Shown: positions 12,810 to 23,565 of the stretch, in pieces | Layout of the letters: the number at the start of each line of letters is the position of its first letter | How positions within the stretch are numbered: position 1 is the stretch's first letter | Assembly: GCA_948474755.1 (NCBI GenBank) | Contig: CAOLHI010001018.1 | Span: 372,001-436,000 of the forward strand | DNA length: 64,000 nt | From: Ctenosaura bakeri | Lineage: Eukaryota > Chordata > Lepidosauria > Squamata > Iguanidae | Direction: 5' to 3' | Notes under the pieces: model-generated | The model's database searches: none | What the model was told of the DNA's origin: nothing | The model's input: the letters and a program-made list of their open reading frames with translations, nothing else | Position numbers and translations under genes: made by a program

Positions 12810-13642
12810 TGTTACTTCCGGTATGGCACTGTAGGTGAGGCCCCCAGATATCATTTGATATCAATCAATTCGGCCTTAGCTGGACTGCTTTCAGTCACCC
12901 CACTCTACGTGTTTACGAGGTTCTCTGGACAAGCACGGACAGAGTGCAGCCGCTAATGGTTTTCACATTCCAGACTCTATTGAGGCCAGCAACTCCAGCC
13001 TCGCTCGTAGCTTCAGGGAACTTCCAGCCTCAAACTCCACAATAGCCACATGGCTCTCAGCCTAGCCACTCTTTATGTTGGGCCACACTATTGTCATCAA
13101 GAGCAAATCCGATCATGTTAAACTTGACCTTTCCAAATCCTTTGTCTAGCGCCAAAACTCCTTTTGTTCTCACCTGGCTTGCCATAGCCGGTAGGCACAA
13201 ACTCCCCTATAAAAACCTTGCATTTCCAAACAGTCTTCAGACTACTTTGGACTTCCATCCCGCCTTGCTGCCGGTTGTCTAAGGAAACTCCTCTCAGCTC
13301 CCCACACTGAGCCTTCTCCCCCGGAACCCTACTTCTCTCCAGGACTACAAGACCAGGTGTCGTATCGCCTTCCCAAACAAATCTCTGTTCCTGTTTCCAA
13401 GCTAGTTAGTTGATGTCTTGTCTTTCGTGTTTTTATCTTTAATAAATAATTGTTTGTTATTAAAAAAAACCTTGTCTAGCCGCTCTCTGACCCGTCACTG
13501 TATACATTGGGTTAAAGATCTTGCTAAAGTTACCCTGCCTGTCGCTTAGCCAAGAGAGTGCTCCAGCTAATTTTCCCCATCTTGTATTTTATTTGGCAAT
13601 TTGGGCGCCCCTCCCAAGACCCCCCCCAAACACAGGGTAACA
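12810..13642 (+). mobile_element. Solo LTR, 833 bp, CTGA target duplication
   Basis: Begins TGTTAC and ends GGGTAACA, flanked by an exact 4-bp duplication CTGA (12806-12809 and 13643-13646). LTR hallmarks are in the right order: a TATA-like CCTATAAAAACC near 13207 and an AATAAA at 13441. The R/U5 end resembles the LTRs at 26244 and 20428. There is no second LTR, primer-binding site or coding region, so this is a solo LTR left by recombination. A 4-bp duplication suits a gypsy element or an endogenous retrovirus; I cannot decide between them. Confidence 0.88.
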
Positions 13643-13978
13643 CTGATATTACTGCTATATACTTGCAGTAATTAAGATTCTCTCCTTAGTGGGCAATTAA
13701 TGATGTTTAGAACATCTCCTTCTGTATATCTGCAAACTATTTATCAAGGGCAGGGAATCACCCCTTCTAGAATATGAATAAGAATGGCAAATGTAATTCA
13801 AGTATCCTGTGGGGACTGTTTCTCACTGCAATCTCAAGTATGTGTGTATATTAACTACATATTACTATCTCTCCAGTATAGCTGACCCAGAAGACATCAC
13901 ATTTACCAAAGAAACAAATACTGGGTTGATATCTGGATAGTGGAGGGCCCTCATAAGTTACTTGGGGAAGCCACAGAG

Positions 13979-14228
13979 GTTGTTGTTGTTGTTGTGTGCC
14001 TTCAAGTCATTTCCATCTTATGTGATCTTAAGGCAAACCTATCATGGGTTTTTCTGGGCAAGATTTGTTCAGAGATGGTCTGAACACCTGTCATTGCCTT
14101 CTTCTGAGCGAAAGAGCATGTGATTGCCCAAGGTCACCCAGTGAGTTTCCACAGTTGAGCAAGGATTCTAACCCTTGTCTCCAGAGTCATAGTCTAACAC
14201 TCAAATCATTATACCACACTGGCTCTCA
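13979..14228 (-). repeat. Full-length tRNA-derived SINE
   Basis: Near-complete minus-strand copy. The (GTT)n tail at 13979-13994 is followed on the plus strand by GTGTGCCTTCAAGTCATTTC, CTTATG..GATCTTAAGGC, GTTTTTCTGGGCAAGATTTG, CCAAGGTCACCCAGTGAG and the tRNA-like head complement ending CACACTGGCTCTC. It serves as the local reference for the other SINE copies. Confidence 0.9.
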
Positions 14229-16273
14229 ACAGAGGTAATATCAAAGAGTTTTTCCAGAGAAAGAAATAGAGAGGCAACTGTCTGAATCTCTGTGGGATGG
14301 GTGAGGAATCCTTAGCATAAAAGAGGACAAAAGAAGGGGAGGTCCTTAGCTGCAGCAAGGTTTTAACATGGAGAGTCCAGTGAAAGTGAGAGTACAGGAA
14401 ATGTGGTGCTTAAAGTCAGAATTCCAGATTCAGTCATGCTATGTTTATCACAGCAAGCCTAGTCCCCAAATCATCTGGAGTTCAAGTGCTTTTGGGAGCA
14501 CAAACAAGGACTCATCTTTCATGGGTAGGGTGCCTCCCAGGAGTCTGCCCTCTAGAATCACATTGAGAAGACATTTGGAAGAGGGGACTCCAGGTTTTAG
14601 ATTGAGCTTAAGATACTTCCTGTAAAGGACACAGAAAATCATAGGGATGTTTTGCTATGGCAAGTAAAAATTGTTATCTTTTACCTTTATAGTCTGAGCA
14701 TTTGGCATTAATTTGAGGGACTAGTTTAAACAATTTAATCATTTAAATTTTAGTTCCTCCTTGAAGCTTCACCGCCAGCTTTCACAGCATGGTTTCCTGT
14801 CTCCTGAGCAACAGTTCCAATCTTCACAGTTTCCAGTTAGGTTCCTTCAGACAATACCCAGTAACTGTCATCTGTTGTCACTAGCTGTCCAGACAGATTT
14901 CTAATTCTTGTAATCTTCTGGCCAGAACCTATGATCCTTACAGTAGTGCTGTAAGTAGTGCTACTCCAAGCAATGGTCCATGGACTAGTCCGATTCTGCA
15001 AGCCACAAATGGAAGCAATCATGGTGCCAGTGGCACATGGGAAGAATAGCTTGCTTAAGAAGATTCAATAAAAGCATCGCTTCACAGGATTTCAAACTCA
15101 GGTTGAGGCCTCCCTCTTCATGACAACTGTCATAACCAATGTAGAGGTCTAATTTCTGGCCTAGTCAACCACAGGGTAACTTCAGTCAGAGGTTTCTCAA
15201 GTAATCTAAACACATAAAGAAGTGAAAATAGAGTATTTGCTCACATTGCTTTATTTTTCATAAACTAACTGTCCTTATGTATAATCATAGAATATAGAGT
15301 TGGAAGAGACCACAGGGGCCATCCAGTCCATCCAGTTTTGAAGATGTTTTTATAACTAGAACTATATTTCAATCTTTTTTTATCTGTAAGACCTACAGTT
15401 AGTAATGCTAAATGCCTACCTGCAGGCTTACAATGTAAAAGGCATGAGGATACAAACAAAAACATAGTATAGTCTTGAAATATGGAAAGAAACACATTCC
15501 CAGTTGAAGCATTCCGATGCTGTTCCACCCTCTCTTTTACTGCAGCTAGGTGGAATTGCTGCTAAATAAATGATGATTCTTTAGAGAGGAAGAACTGAAT
15601 GGCAGTTGGTCCCAGCCAAGAAGACAGAATAATAAATCCAGTGTTCAAGATCCCACTCTAGACAAGCCATTGTAATGCACTATTGCAATGCACAAGCTTT
15701 CTATTTCAATAACAGCAGTCATATTTGAATGATTTAAGAAGGTAGCCTTTGCTTTAACTGAACAGGAAAACATGTGCAAGCAATCCATTCTTCAACTTGT
15801 ATATGTAATGTATTGTTCAGGTAAAAAAAAAAGCTGGCATAGGATGTAGGAATGACTCATTGGCCTGGTATCTGTGAAAAAGCTCTTTATGCAGTGGTTC
15901 ATTTGTTTAATGAATTTCTTAGCAATACATACCCTCCAACTGTCCTAGTTTGCCTGGGACAGTACTGATTTGTCCCTGTCATCCCACTTTCTCAGCTGCT
16001 TTTCAAATCTCCCAGTTTCTTTATCCTTTTCTTACTTTCCCCTTAAAGGGACAGGAGCCCATTCAGGATTCAAGGAGTGATAATTCACTGCTACTTGCAC
16101 TCCCACATCTGAATTCCCTTCCTGCACCTATTGGGAGGGCTGGCCCTGTCTCCTGCAAATTCCTCAGACCTAACCAATTCCCTGTTGCAGTTCCTAAGGA
16201 CTAAAGAGGGCTATGCTTCAGGCATCCTGAAGGGAATGACATTGTGCCAGCTTACAGATGGGATTAATAGAGA
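14229..16273. other. Intergenic stretch with a possible decayed coding fragment
   Basis: Mostly unassigned sequence. A short CR1-like LINE piece (AGAGTTGGAAGAGACCACAG and following) is visible at about 15285-15340. At 14740-15030 a minus-strand frame of about 90 codons is interrupted by one stop and described separately. The rest shows nothing I can support. Confidence 0.35.
14742..15022 (-). pseudogene. Unidentified coding-like fragment with one internal stop
   Basis: The minus strand reads an open frame from 15022 that stops at 14837-14839, then stays open in the same frame for another ~31 codons. The amino-acid composition looks protein-like (segments TTVRIIGSGQKITRIRNLSG and IGTVAQETGNHAVKAGGEAS), and there is no tandem or low-complexity bias. 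No intron signals or start context are evident. It could be a piece of a processed pseudogene or of a transposon. I do not recognise the parent protein and give no function. Confidence 0.25.
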
Positions 16274-17345
16274 TGTTGTTGTTGAGTGTCTTTAAGTCAT
16301 TTTTGACTTATGGTGACCTTATCATGAAGGTTTTTGGGGCTGAGAGTGGGTTTCCATGGCTGTTACCCCAAAACCATGGGATCCTGTGAGGTCCTATATC
16401 AGAACCCACAATTAAATGTAAAAATGGGGAATTAATTAACTCAAATTAAGAACTCTGCAAAAGAGACCAATCAGAAAACTTATAGTACAATTTAAATGTG
16501 TTTTATTGGGGGAAAATATACATAAACGCACAAATAGACACACACAAGGAATCACACAAGGCTAACTTGAAAGAAAGGGAGGAAGATTAGAGGAATAGAA
16601 AGGAATTTTGGTTACATTTACTATCCAGAGAGAGAGGCAGAGAAGTGGTGATGTGACTTGGACTGATGTCCAAAGTCAAAAGGGTAGAGTGACAGGGAGG
16701 ATCCCTGAAACTGAAGTGCTGTGTCGAGGATCCAAAATCAGGGTCCCTTTATACCTCAGTGTGCCCTGGAGGTGTGACTTTAACAAAGGATTTCCAGGCT
16801 GAAGAAAAGAGACAGGATGGATTAATGGTTCTAATGTGTGGTGATGATTTCTAACATGTGGATGGCAAAAGATTTTGATGGTAGTGTGATCAGAGATTAG
16901 AAAAAGGATCATAGGTGTGAGGATGATGCAATTGTGGATTTGTTTGAAATCTTCCTGTTTCCCTGAGCCAGTGCTATCAACCAAGCAAAAGCTCTTTGTT
17001 TTGAAGTTTCCAGCAAATGGGTGTCAGCTTAAGTTGGTAGCCAATTTTATGGCTTTGTCTGCCATAGGATATGCAAACCACTTGGTTTTTGCTCTTCTCG
17101 GAGATGCCTTTTGTTCTCCCTGAAAGAGCCATTAAGTTAGACTCAGCCATGCTCAGGGATCATCTGAACTGAGTTTCCAATCAGTTCCTCTTTCATATAG
17201 CCTTATATGATTTCTATTTTATGCCAATTAAACATATCTGCCAATTAATATACATTGCCAATAAAGCCATCAGAGCAGTGGAGTTACATGGCCCTGGTCT
17301 ACAGAGTTGTAGTCCAGTGCTCAGATTACTACTACATACTGACTT
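16274..17345 (-). repeat. tRNA-derived SINE interrupted by an LTR
   Basis: The plus-strand left part (GTTGTTGTTGAGTGTC, GGTTTCCATGGC) ends at 16360. The remaining head (TGGCCCTGGTCTACAGAG, TTGTAGTCCAGTGCTCAGA) resumes at 17289. The duplicated TGGC brackets the LTR inserted between them. Joined across the LTR, the two parts form a minus-strand SINE lacking some of the body. Confidence 0.85.
16361..17288 (-). mobile_element. Solo LTR, 928 bp, nested in a SINE
   Basis: Starts TGTTACCCCAAAACC and ends GAGTTACA on the plus strand, with a perfect 4-bp duplication TGGC (16357-16360, 17289-17292). On the minus strand an AATAAA signal lies at about 16501-16507, and a TATA-like GGTATAAAG lies upstream at about 16745-16755. 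This gives the usual U3-R-U5 order and places the LTR in minus orientation. No coding sequence is present. It has TGTTAC-type ends like the other LTRs here, but the body is quite diverged, so it may be a separate subfamily. Confidence 0.88.
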
Positions 17346-18222
17346 TCTGTTTCTTCTGTACCAAGAGTAAAACTAGTTGTTGTTCCAAATACAGAAGGAG
17401 GCTTCTCATTATCAAGACTATGGTATTCTTCAATATCATACAGAAAGAATGTATGCATTTCTTTTATCACTTGGAAATCTGGAGCAAATGCAGAAAGAAA
17501 TCCAGGACAGATGCAGAAAAAAACCCATGTATTTTAATATGACAAATATAAATGAAGAAAATACTTCATGTAGCTTTAATCTTGATGGTATGAACTCTTC
17601 GAAATATATTCCAAAACACAGCAGAGTACATACCTCACTCAGTCTCTCTGTGGACACTCTGTGGGCCACTTCAGATATTACACAGAAGGAAATCTTGGTT
17701 TGTTCAAGTTTATACTGAAGAGAGAACTGAAATGCATCTTGTCTTGGTCAGTGTTCTTGTTAAGATACATGTTTGTCATATTCACATATTGCATTTGTAG
17801 ATACCCATTAAAATGAAATGTGTAAAGTATCCTTTTGAAATTGCTGGAAAAAAAATCGTACAATGGCAATGTAAGTAAATGACCCTGCTCCATCTGTTGT
17901 GTGCCTTTTGTTTGTACAATTTTCATTGTATTAAATTGCCTATTATATTATGTCTCACATATTATGGCTAACAGCCCTTTTTGAAGAGACAGTGCAATTT
18001 CCAAAGGGCAACATTTGAACAGAGGAATGGTAAGCACAAACTCTCCAATTGTCCTGATCTGAAAGGGACAATTCTGAGTAATCCTCTGTCACCCACTTTT
18101 GCAGCTACTATTAAAATATTTCGGTTTCTCTTTCTTCCTCCTCTGGCTTTCTTGCTTTGTTCTCTGCTTACTTCAGTTGCTGCAAATGAGTTTGTACTCA
18201 ACTCAGTGGAAGGAGCAGAGAA
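17346..18222. other. Intergenic sequence without recognised features
   Basis: AT-rich sequence. I see no conserved exon, RNA gene or clear repeat on either strand. Confidence 0.35.
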
Positions 18223-18302
18223 GATGGGGTGGGATCTTGCCTTTCCCAGTAGGCAAGACTGGGATGGGGTGGGATCTTGCCTTTCCCAGTAGGCAAGACT
18301 GC
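18223..18302. repeat. Perfect 40-bp tandem duplication
   Basis: Two consecutive copies of a 40-bp unit beginning GATGGGGTGGGATCTTGCCT, at 18223 and 18263. Each unit contains a short inverted repeat (CTTGCC..GGCAAG). The identity of the copies indicates a recent duplication. Confidence 0.9.
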
Positions 18303-18794
18303 AGCCTCTCTGAGCTTGTGTGTTCTTCCCCATAATAACTTTTGCATTTTGATCACACTCTCATGTTGCTTAGCTCCAGGAGTCCTAGCTGTCATCTGTG
18401 AAATGTTGGAGTGTATGTAAGCGGGGAAGTTACCCTTTTGCCCAACATTTGTTTTGTCCAAACTGAGCAGCTTCCAAGCAGATTTGCTTTCTAGAGTATT
18501 TATTTATTCAAGAATCCATCTGTTGGCAGATTATGTTTGTAATCCATTATTTGCCAGCTGTAATGAGAATGTTAACTTTAATCGAGAGCATTCCAACTTC
18601 ACTTTTAAAAGGGATTTCCTGATATCGATGTCAGCAACAGGAGATCTCTTTTCCAAAAGCAATTCTGATCTTGCTGCATAGGTCCTTTGGGTGATGGTGT
18701 TGCCTTAGAAACCATACTTCCAGTTGATATAGCAACTGAAATGATTATTAGTAGGACAAAATCTCACAGCAGTTGGTGGTCTGTTTGCAATAGG

Positions 18795-19026
18795 GTGTGC
18801 AAAGTGCAGCCCAGGGACACATGTGACATCTCCCAGTGTGTTTTTGTGGTCCTCAGAGTCCTGGGTTGTTTTTTCTTTAGTTTTTTCTTTAGTTTTCTTT
18901 AGTTAAAAAAAAAGGGAAATAGTGTGCAAAGTGCAGCCCAGGGACACATGTGACATCTCCCAGTGTGTTTTTGTGGTCCTCAGAGTCCTGGGTTGTTTTT
19001 TCTTTAGTTAAAAAAAAAGTGAAATG
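18795..19026. repeat. Recent ~127-bp tandem duplication
   Basis: A block starting GTGTGCAAAGTGCAGCCCAG occurs at 18795 and again at 18922. The copies are nearly identical through GTCCTGGGTTGTTTTTTCTTTAG and the following A-run. The first copy differs by extra TTTTCTTTAG units. It ends in poly(A)-like tracts and may be a decayed retro-element that was duplicated. Confidence 0.9.
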
Positions 19027-19429
19027 GTGGTCCTCGAAACTTCCAGCAGCAGTGATTCATCTTTTAAATATGTCACAGGGTTTCTCTTCACTGTGCAATA
19101 TACAGAGATGTTATTTTTGTTAAATCAGAAGTGGACTTCCCAGCACTTTTTTGCTTTTCATTATTTTTGGTGGTCTGTGCAGCCTCTGGAGTGTTTTGCA
19201 GCAGAAAATGTCTCCCCAAATATGCTGAAGTTGTTCACCCCTGGTTACTACCTACAGTGGAGGTAAATTACAGGACACATGAGGCTATCTGGAGAATTTA
19301 GATGTCTAAAGCCAAATATACCATTTCAATATCAAGAAATGACAGGAGAGGAAGTCTATGTCTCATTAGAAATAAGGAAGAAAGTGCTAAAACTGTTAGA
19401 ATGACTTTTGTGCCTACAATGTTCATATC

Positions 19430-19685
19430 ATAATGTGTGTGTATATGTGCCTTCAAGTTGCCTGTTGACTTATGGCAACCCCATGAATTTCACAGGGTTT
19501 TCTTAAGTGAGGAATACTCAAAAGTAGTTTTGTCCATTCCTTCCTCTTAAATATAGCTTACAGCACCTGGTTTATATTAGCGGTATACCATCCAAGTATT
19601 AATCAGAGTTGATGCTGCTTAGCTTTCAAAATCAGATGGAATCTAGTGCCTTTAGATTATTTAGGCCCAGGTTTCATATTATAAC
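19430..19685 (-). repeat. 5S rRNA-derived SINE
   Basis: On the minus strand the head at about 19560-19680 aligns along its length with vertebrate 5S rRNA. Recognisable parts are the internal promoter region complement (GCTGCTTAGCTTTCAAAATC, versus 5S GCTTAGCTTCCGAGATC), CCATCCAAGTATTAATCAG, and the 3' end complement ACAGCACCTGG. The body and tail (TGTGCCTTCAAGTTGCC and CTTATGGCAACCCCATGAAT) match the tail of the tRNA-headed SINEs. A 5S head joined to a SINE tail marks a SINE3-type element rather than a functional 5S gene; many 5S positions are mutated. Confidence 0.75.
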
Positions 19686-20164
19686 AGTACCCAAATAGAA
19701 TAATCCAACACAGATTTAAGCACACACATTGATGTTGACATGGTACAGTACACATAAATCTATGTTTGGTAGGACCTTTAGATCATCACAAATAAAATAT
19801 GAAAAAAAAGTGGCATAGGGTACCTTCACCCAGCCCTGTTTTATTCTAGGATAATCCTTTCTGTTCCCCATTTGTCTTCCATTAAATCTTTCCACCAACC
19901 TTTCTTTCCAGCATTCTGTAGAGACTCAGCACACCAAGCCCTAATTGCTTTTTTAAAAGTGTTTCTCTCCTGCTTTAATGATTTTTCCTAGATATTTTGT
20001 TCAGCATTTCCTCAACAGAGCTTAGAAAATTTACTTATTTGGACTATAGCACCCTGAATCCCTTCACTTTTGGAAGAAATAGACAAAACGTCAACATTTC
20101 CAATTTCTGGTGTGCAAACCTTGACATTTCGCTAAACTTGCTGACTTTCTTATTTATTTAAACA

Positions 20165-21775
20165 CTAGCATACTTACCTGGTGTTGCTCGAGATTTTATT
20201 TTCCTCTCAAGAAATCACCAAACTGTCTTCTCCAGTACCTGAAACTTTCCCCCATATTTCTAATCCAGTCTGTATTCAGAGTTGTTAACATACAAAGGTT
20301 GGGTTCCTGAGGGAATACACTGTCCTCCTCCTCACTGCTAGGCATTGTCTCCATAGCAACTTGCCTGTTCCAGTCCTGTAATTTTTCCCCATAGTCACCA
20401 ACCCAATCTGTGTTCTCTGGCGATGTTTGTTACCCTGATTTCTGGGGTCCCTTGGGGGACACCTCAGTGTGCTCCACGTGATGGGCAATGGAAACTAGCC
20501 AGAGCATGAGCTATAGCAATGCAAGAGGCAGGGTAACCTAGTGGGGTCTTTTTACCCAGTTTTTATGGGGTCAGGTCAAGCCAAAAACCAAACAAAAATG
20601 TCCAATAAATGATTTTATTGAAGGAGAGTCTCATGCAGCAATGCAATCACTCACACACTCACTCAAGACTATTAAGAAGCAAAAGAGAGAAAACTGCACA
20701 GGGGAATATTGAAGGGGTGTAGCTGGGGTGATACTGCACCTTTGTCCTGAAGTCCTTGGTCCGGGAAAAACAGCAGAGAAGTGGGTCTCAGCATGGAGAG
20801 GGCTGAGGGGATCACTCAACGGATGGAGCAATGATCTGCTGGGATGACTGGGAATGATCCAAAGAACCACTCAAAAACTGGGACTATTTGTAGGGGAAAA
20901 TACCTGGAGGACTAATCCTTTCCCAGGGAGAACAATAGGTGTTGCAGTGGGCACAAAGCTCCACACTGGTAATTTGCTTTGCGTGATGGGATTATTGGGT
21001 GTTGCCACAGTCTCTGGACCTTTGGCTGAGTTTTGTGGTGTGACTTTTAGTCCCCGCTTGATGGGATATTTGCTCAACTTGGGGCAGACACGCTAATCCC
21101 CTCAAGTCAGCTTCTCAGGGCTGAGGACCCTTTGTTTCTTGTGTGTTTACACATCTTGAAGTCTCCTGGGCTACATGACTGGGGATTCTACTGGCCTGAC
21201 CTGTTCTTGAGTCTTTTGACCATTGCTGCTATGTGTCCCTTCGGGGACCTCTCTGGCACACAGAATCATATTTTAATGTCAAAATTGTAGACTCCGGGAT
21301 AGGGTTTCTCCAGTGAAGTAACACGTTTTTGTACTGGCTTTTAATTTTTTTGCTTTCTGTTGAATTTGTGTAATAGCTTTCCATTTTTCTGGAAGCATTT
21401 TTTTGTTTTGAGTTTCAACTTTAAGATTCCTTACATATGGAACCCATACAATCTACTGTGTGAGGGGAGAAGACCTTGTAACTATGTTGTATATGTCACT
21501 TTAATTTTTCTCACATATGCCTCCCAAATGTTTTCTGGCATCCTGATTGATGGTAGGCCTCACCTCCAGAGCAACCAGCCTGAGCCCCAAGAGATCTTTG
21601 GTTGAGAATTTTAAAGGCCCCTCCCTGAACTGCCAGCCCCAGGATTCCATAGAATCTTCACAGCCAGCCAATCATAAGAGGTCTTCTTGCCTCACGCAGC
21701 CAATCATATGAGGTCTTTACCTGCCCAGCTCAGACAAACAGACAAACTCGCAAACTTTGATTTTTATATAGTAGA
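20165..21775 (-). mobile_element. Helitron, minus orientation, split by a solo LTR
   Basis: Read on the minus strand it starts TCTACTATATAAAAATCAAA (complement end at 21775) and ends at CTAG (20165-20168). Upstream of that end lies a degraded hairpin. The element sits between A (20164) and T (21776), the typical Helitron target. Its internal blocks match the copies at 8129 and 37263. Removing the LTR at 20428-21323 leaves about 715 bp, close to the 781-bp copy in SLC25A24. It is non-autonomous and has no Rep/helicase gene. Confidence 0.85.
20428..21323 (-). mobile_element. Solo LTR, 896 bp, nested in a Helitron
   Basis: Starts TGTTACCCTGATTTCTGG and ends GAAGTAACA. The flanks are TGTT (20424-20427) and CGTT (21324-21327), a 4-bp duplication with one change. 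On the minus strand an AATAAA lies at about 20612-20618. The Helitron sequence is continuous across the site, which confirms an insertion. No internal retroviral region remains. Confidence 0.85.
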
Positions 21776-23395
21776 TTGACTACGCTTACACTGGCTTACA
21801 ATGGCTTACAATAGTATTTTAAAAGCAAGACTGATTTTTACTCCATCAAAAACAGAAAAAAAAGCATTAAAAAGGTTAACGTCCACAAATGGAAATATTA
21901 TGGGTATATCCACATTGCAAAATTATAGCAGGTTGATACCACTCTTGAGTGTTATGGCTCCATCCTACAGAACCTGCGGGTTTATAGTTAATGTTTTAGC
22001 ACACTCTTCTGAAATGAAGCATTATTCCCTAAGAAAAGCACCTGTGGCCTCACAAAAGACAGAGACACCCTGGATCCCAAGATGAGTGACTCTTTTGTTA
22101 CTAATAAGAGTTTACAGTTTTATGTCCTTTGTCTCAGTCCCCACATGGCCAAGAGTGGAGTGGCTTCTGCCTGCACTGAGATCCCTCCAAACCAACAACT
22201 AAAACTACATCTGATAAAAAATGTAGGCCTGTTGGCTCCTAACGTCATTTGTCTTCTCTTGTATGATTTTTAAAACACTTTTTGCCTGATGAAGAAGCCA
22301 GTGGAGCATCAGAAGCTTGCATGATATGTTTTGTGCCTTTTGGTTAGCCAGTGTTTCTCTTTTGTGGATTTTCTTTTATTTTGCTGTATGGTCAACATGG
22401 CTACTCTTGAATATGTTTTAGAGAATTTTAAGTACTTTACAAAACTGTAGTTCCCAGCGTTCTGAAGGACAAAGCCATGGCAGTTAGCGTGGCATCAAAT
22501 CACTGCAATGGTTTTGTGCAGATGCTTGTCCAAAAACTATACATGCACACTATTTTCATAAACTAAAACAAAAGAGAAAGCTTTTAAATAAGGCTGAACC
22601 TGATTATAAGTTTGCTTTATTAGTGCCTGGAGATTTTGTTTTGCTTTACTGTTTTTACAGGTGAATTTAGAATGTCAGTGAATTGCTGTTGTTTTCTATA
22701 GTAAGACAATGCATTCTAGTTTATCCACATTTGACAGTCATACTATTTTTTGCTCTCAAATGGGTAGGTGTGTTGTTCCGTTGCAGCCAAAAATTCCCTA
22801 ATGTGGCACCTTAAAGACTTATATGAGCCATTGTGGACTATCACTATTTCCTTAAATGCATGAATCATTATTCAGAGTTTCCTGTCTGTATACTATAAAT
22901 GTAAGTTGGAGGGGTGGGATGACAATAATATGACTCACACATATTAGCAGCAGTCATGTGACACACATACATACACACACACACACACTGAAAGAGTGGC
23001 TCAGATGTATTTTTTAGGTCTCATATGAAAACTGCCTGAACCATAGACACATGTTATTAGCAGGCATACCCTCAGAGCACATGCATGAATTCATGCATAT
23101 TCTGAGTGTACACACCTGTAAATAAGTTTCCCAGATCTCAGGGCAAGAACATTGTTGGAAACATGTGTTTTATATCTACCTTCTCTATTACTTAGACTTT
23201 TTTTTTAATCTCAGTGGCACACTCAGTGCAACTCTGGTTGATCCTTAAGGTGTCATGCTTACTGATAGCATAAGGAGTCATTTCTAGGTCTCAGGCTTTG
23301 GCCCTGAAATCTCAGGTTCTGGGGTAGGCCTGACCTGGCCACCTTAACTGTAAGAGATCTTGTTGGCTCAACAGTAGTGTATTTTAGGCAACTTA
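21776..23395. other. Intergenic stretch with a probable old repeat
   Basis: The segment near 22280-22430 (GCCTGATGAAGAAGCCAGTG, CATCAGAAGCTTGCATGA, CAACATGGCTACTC) has the look of a widespread reptile interspersed repeat, but I cannot name the family. A CA/TACA microsatellite lies at 22962-22989. The remainder shows no gene. Confidence 0.35.
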
Positions 23396-23562
23396 GGTCA
23401 TTTCTGCATTATAGTGCTTCCACCTTCAACGTCTTGTGGAATCCTGAGGTTTGTAGTTTACGGAGGCCAGAGAGCTCTCTGGCTGAGAATTCTAAATGAC
23501 CCTCCCCAAACTGGAATAGAAGTAGAATAATAGCACTATAACAGTGTAGTGCAGAAATGGCC
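23396..23562. mobile_element. Palindromic MITE copy with TTA duplication
   Basis: Ends GGTCATTTCTGCATTATAG and GTAGTGCAGAAATGGCC, with exact TTA on both sides (23393-23395, 23563-23565). It has the longer centre type with GAGAGCTCTCTGGCTGAGAA. One arm carries an internal deletion, so the palindrome is imperfect. It is older than the copies near 29045. Confidence 0.88.
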
Positions 23563-23565
23563 TTA

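Noticed and set aside
19555..19680. A functional 5S rRNA gene
   Set aside because: The match is mutated at many positions, including the internal promoter, and is fused to a SINE tail.
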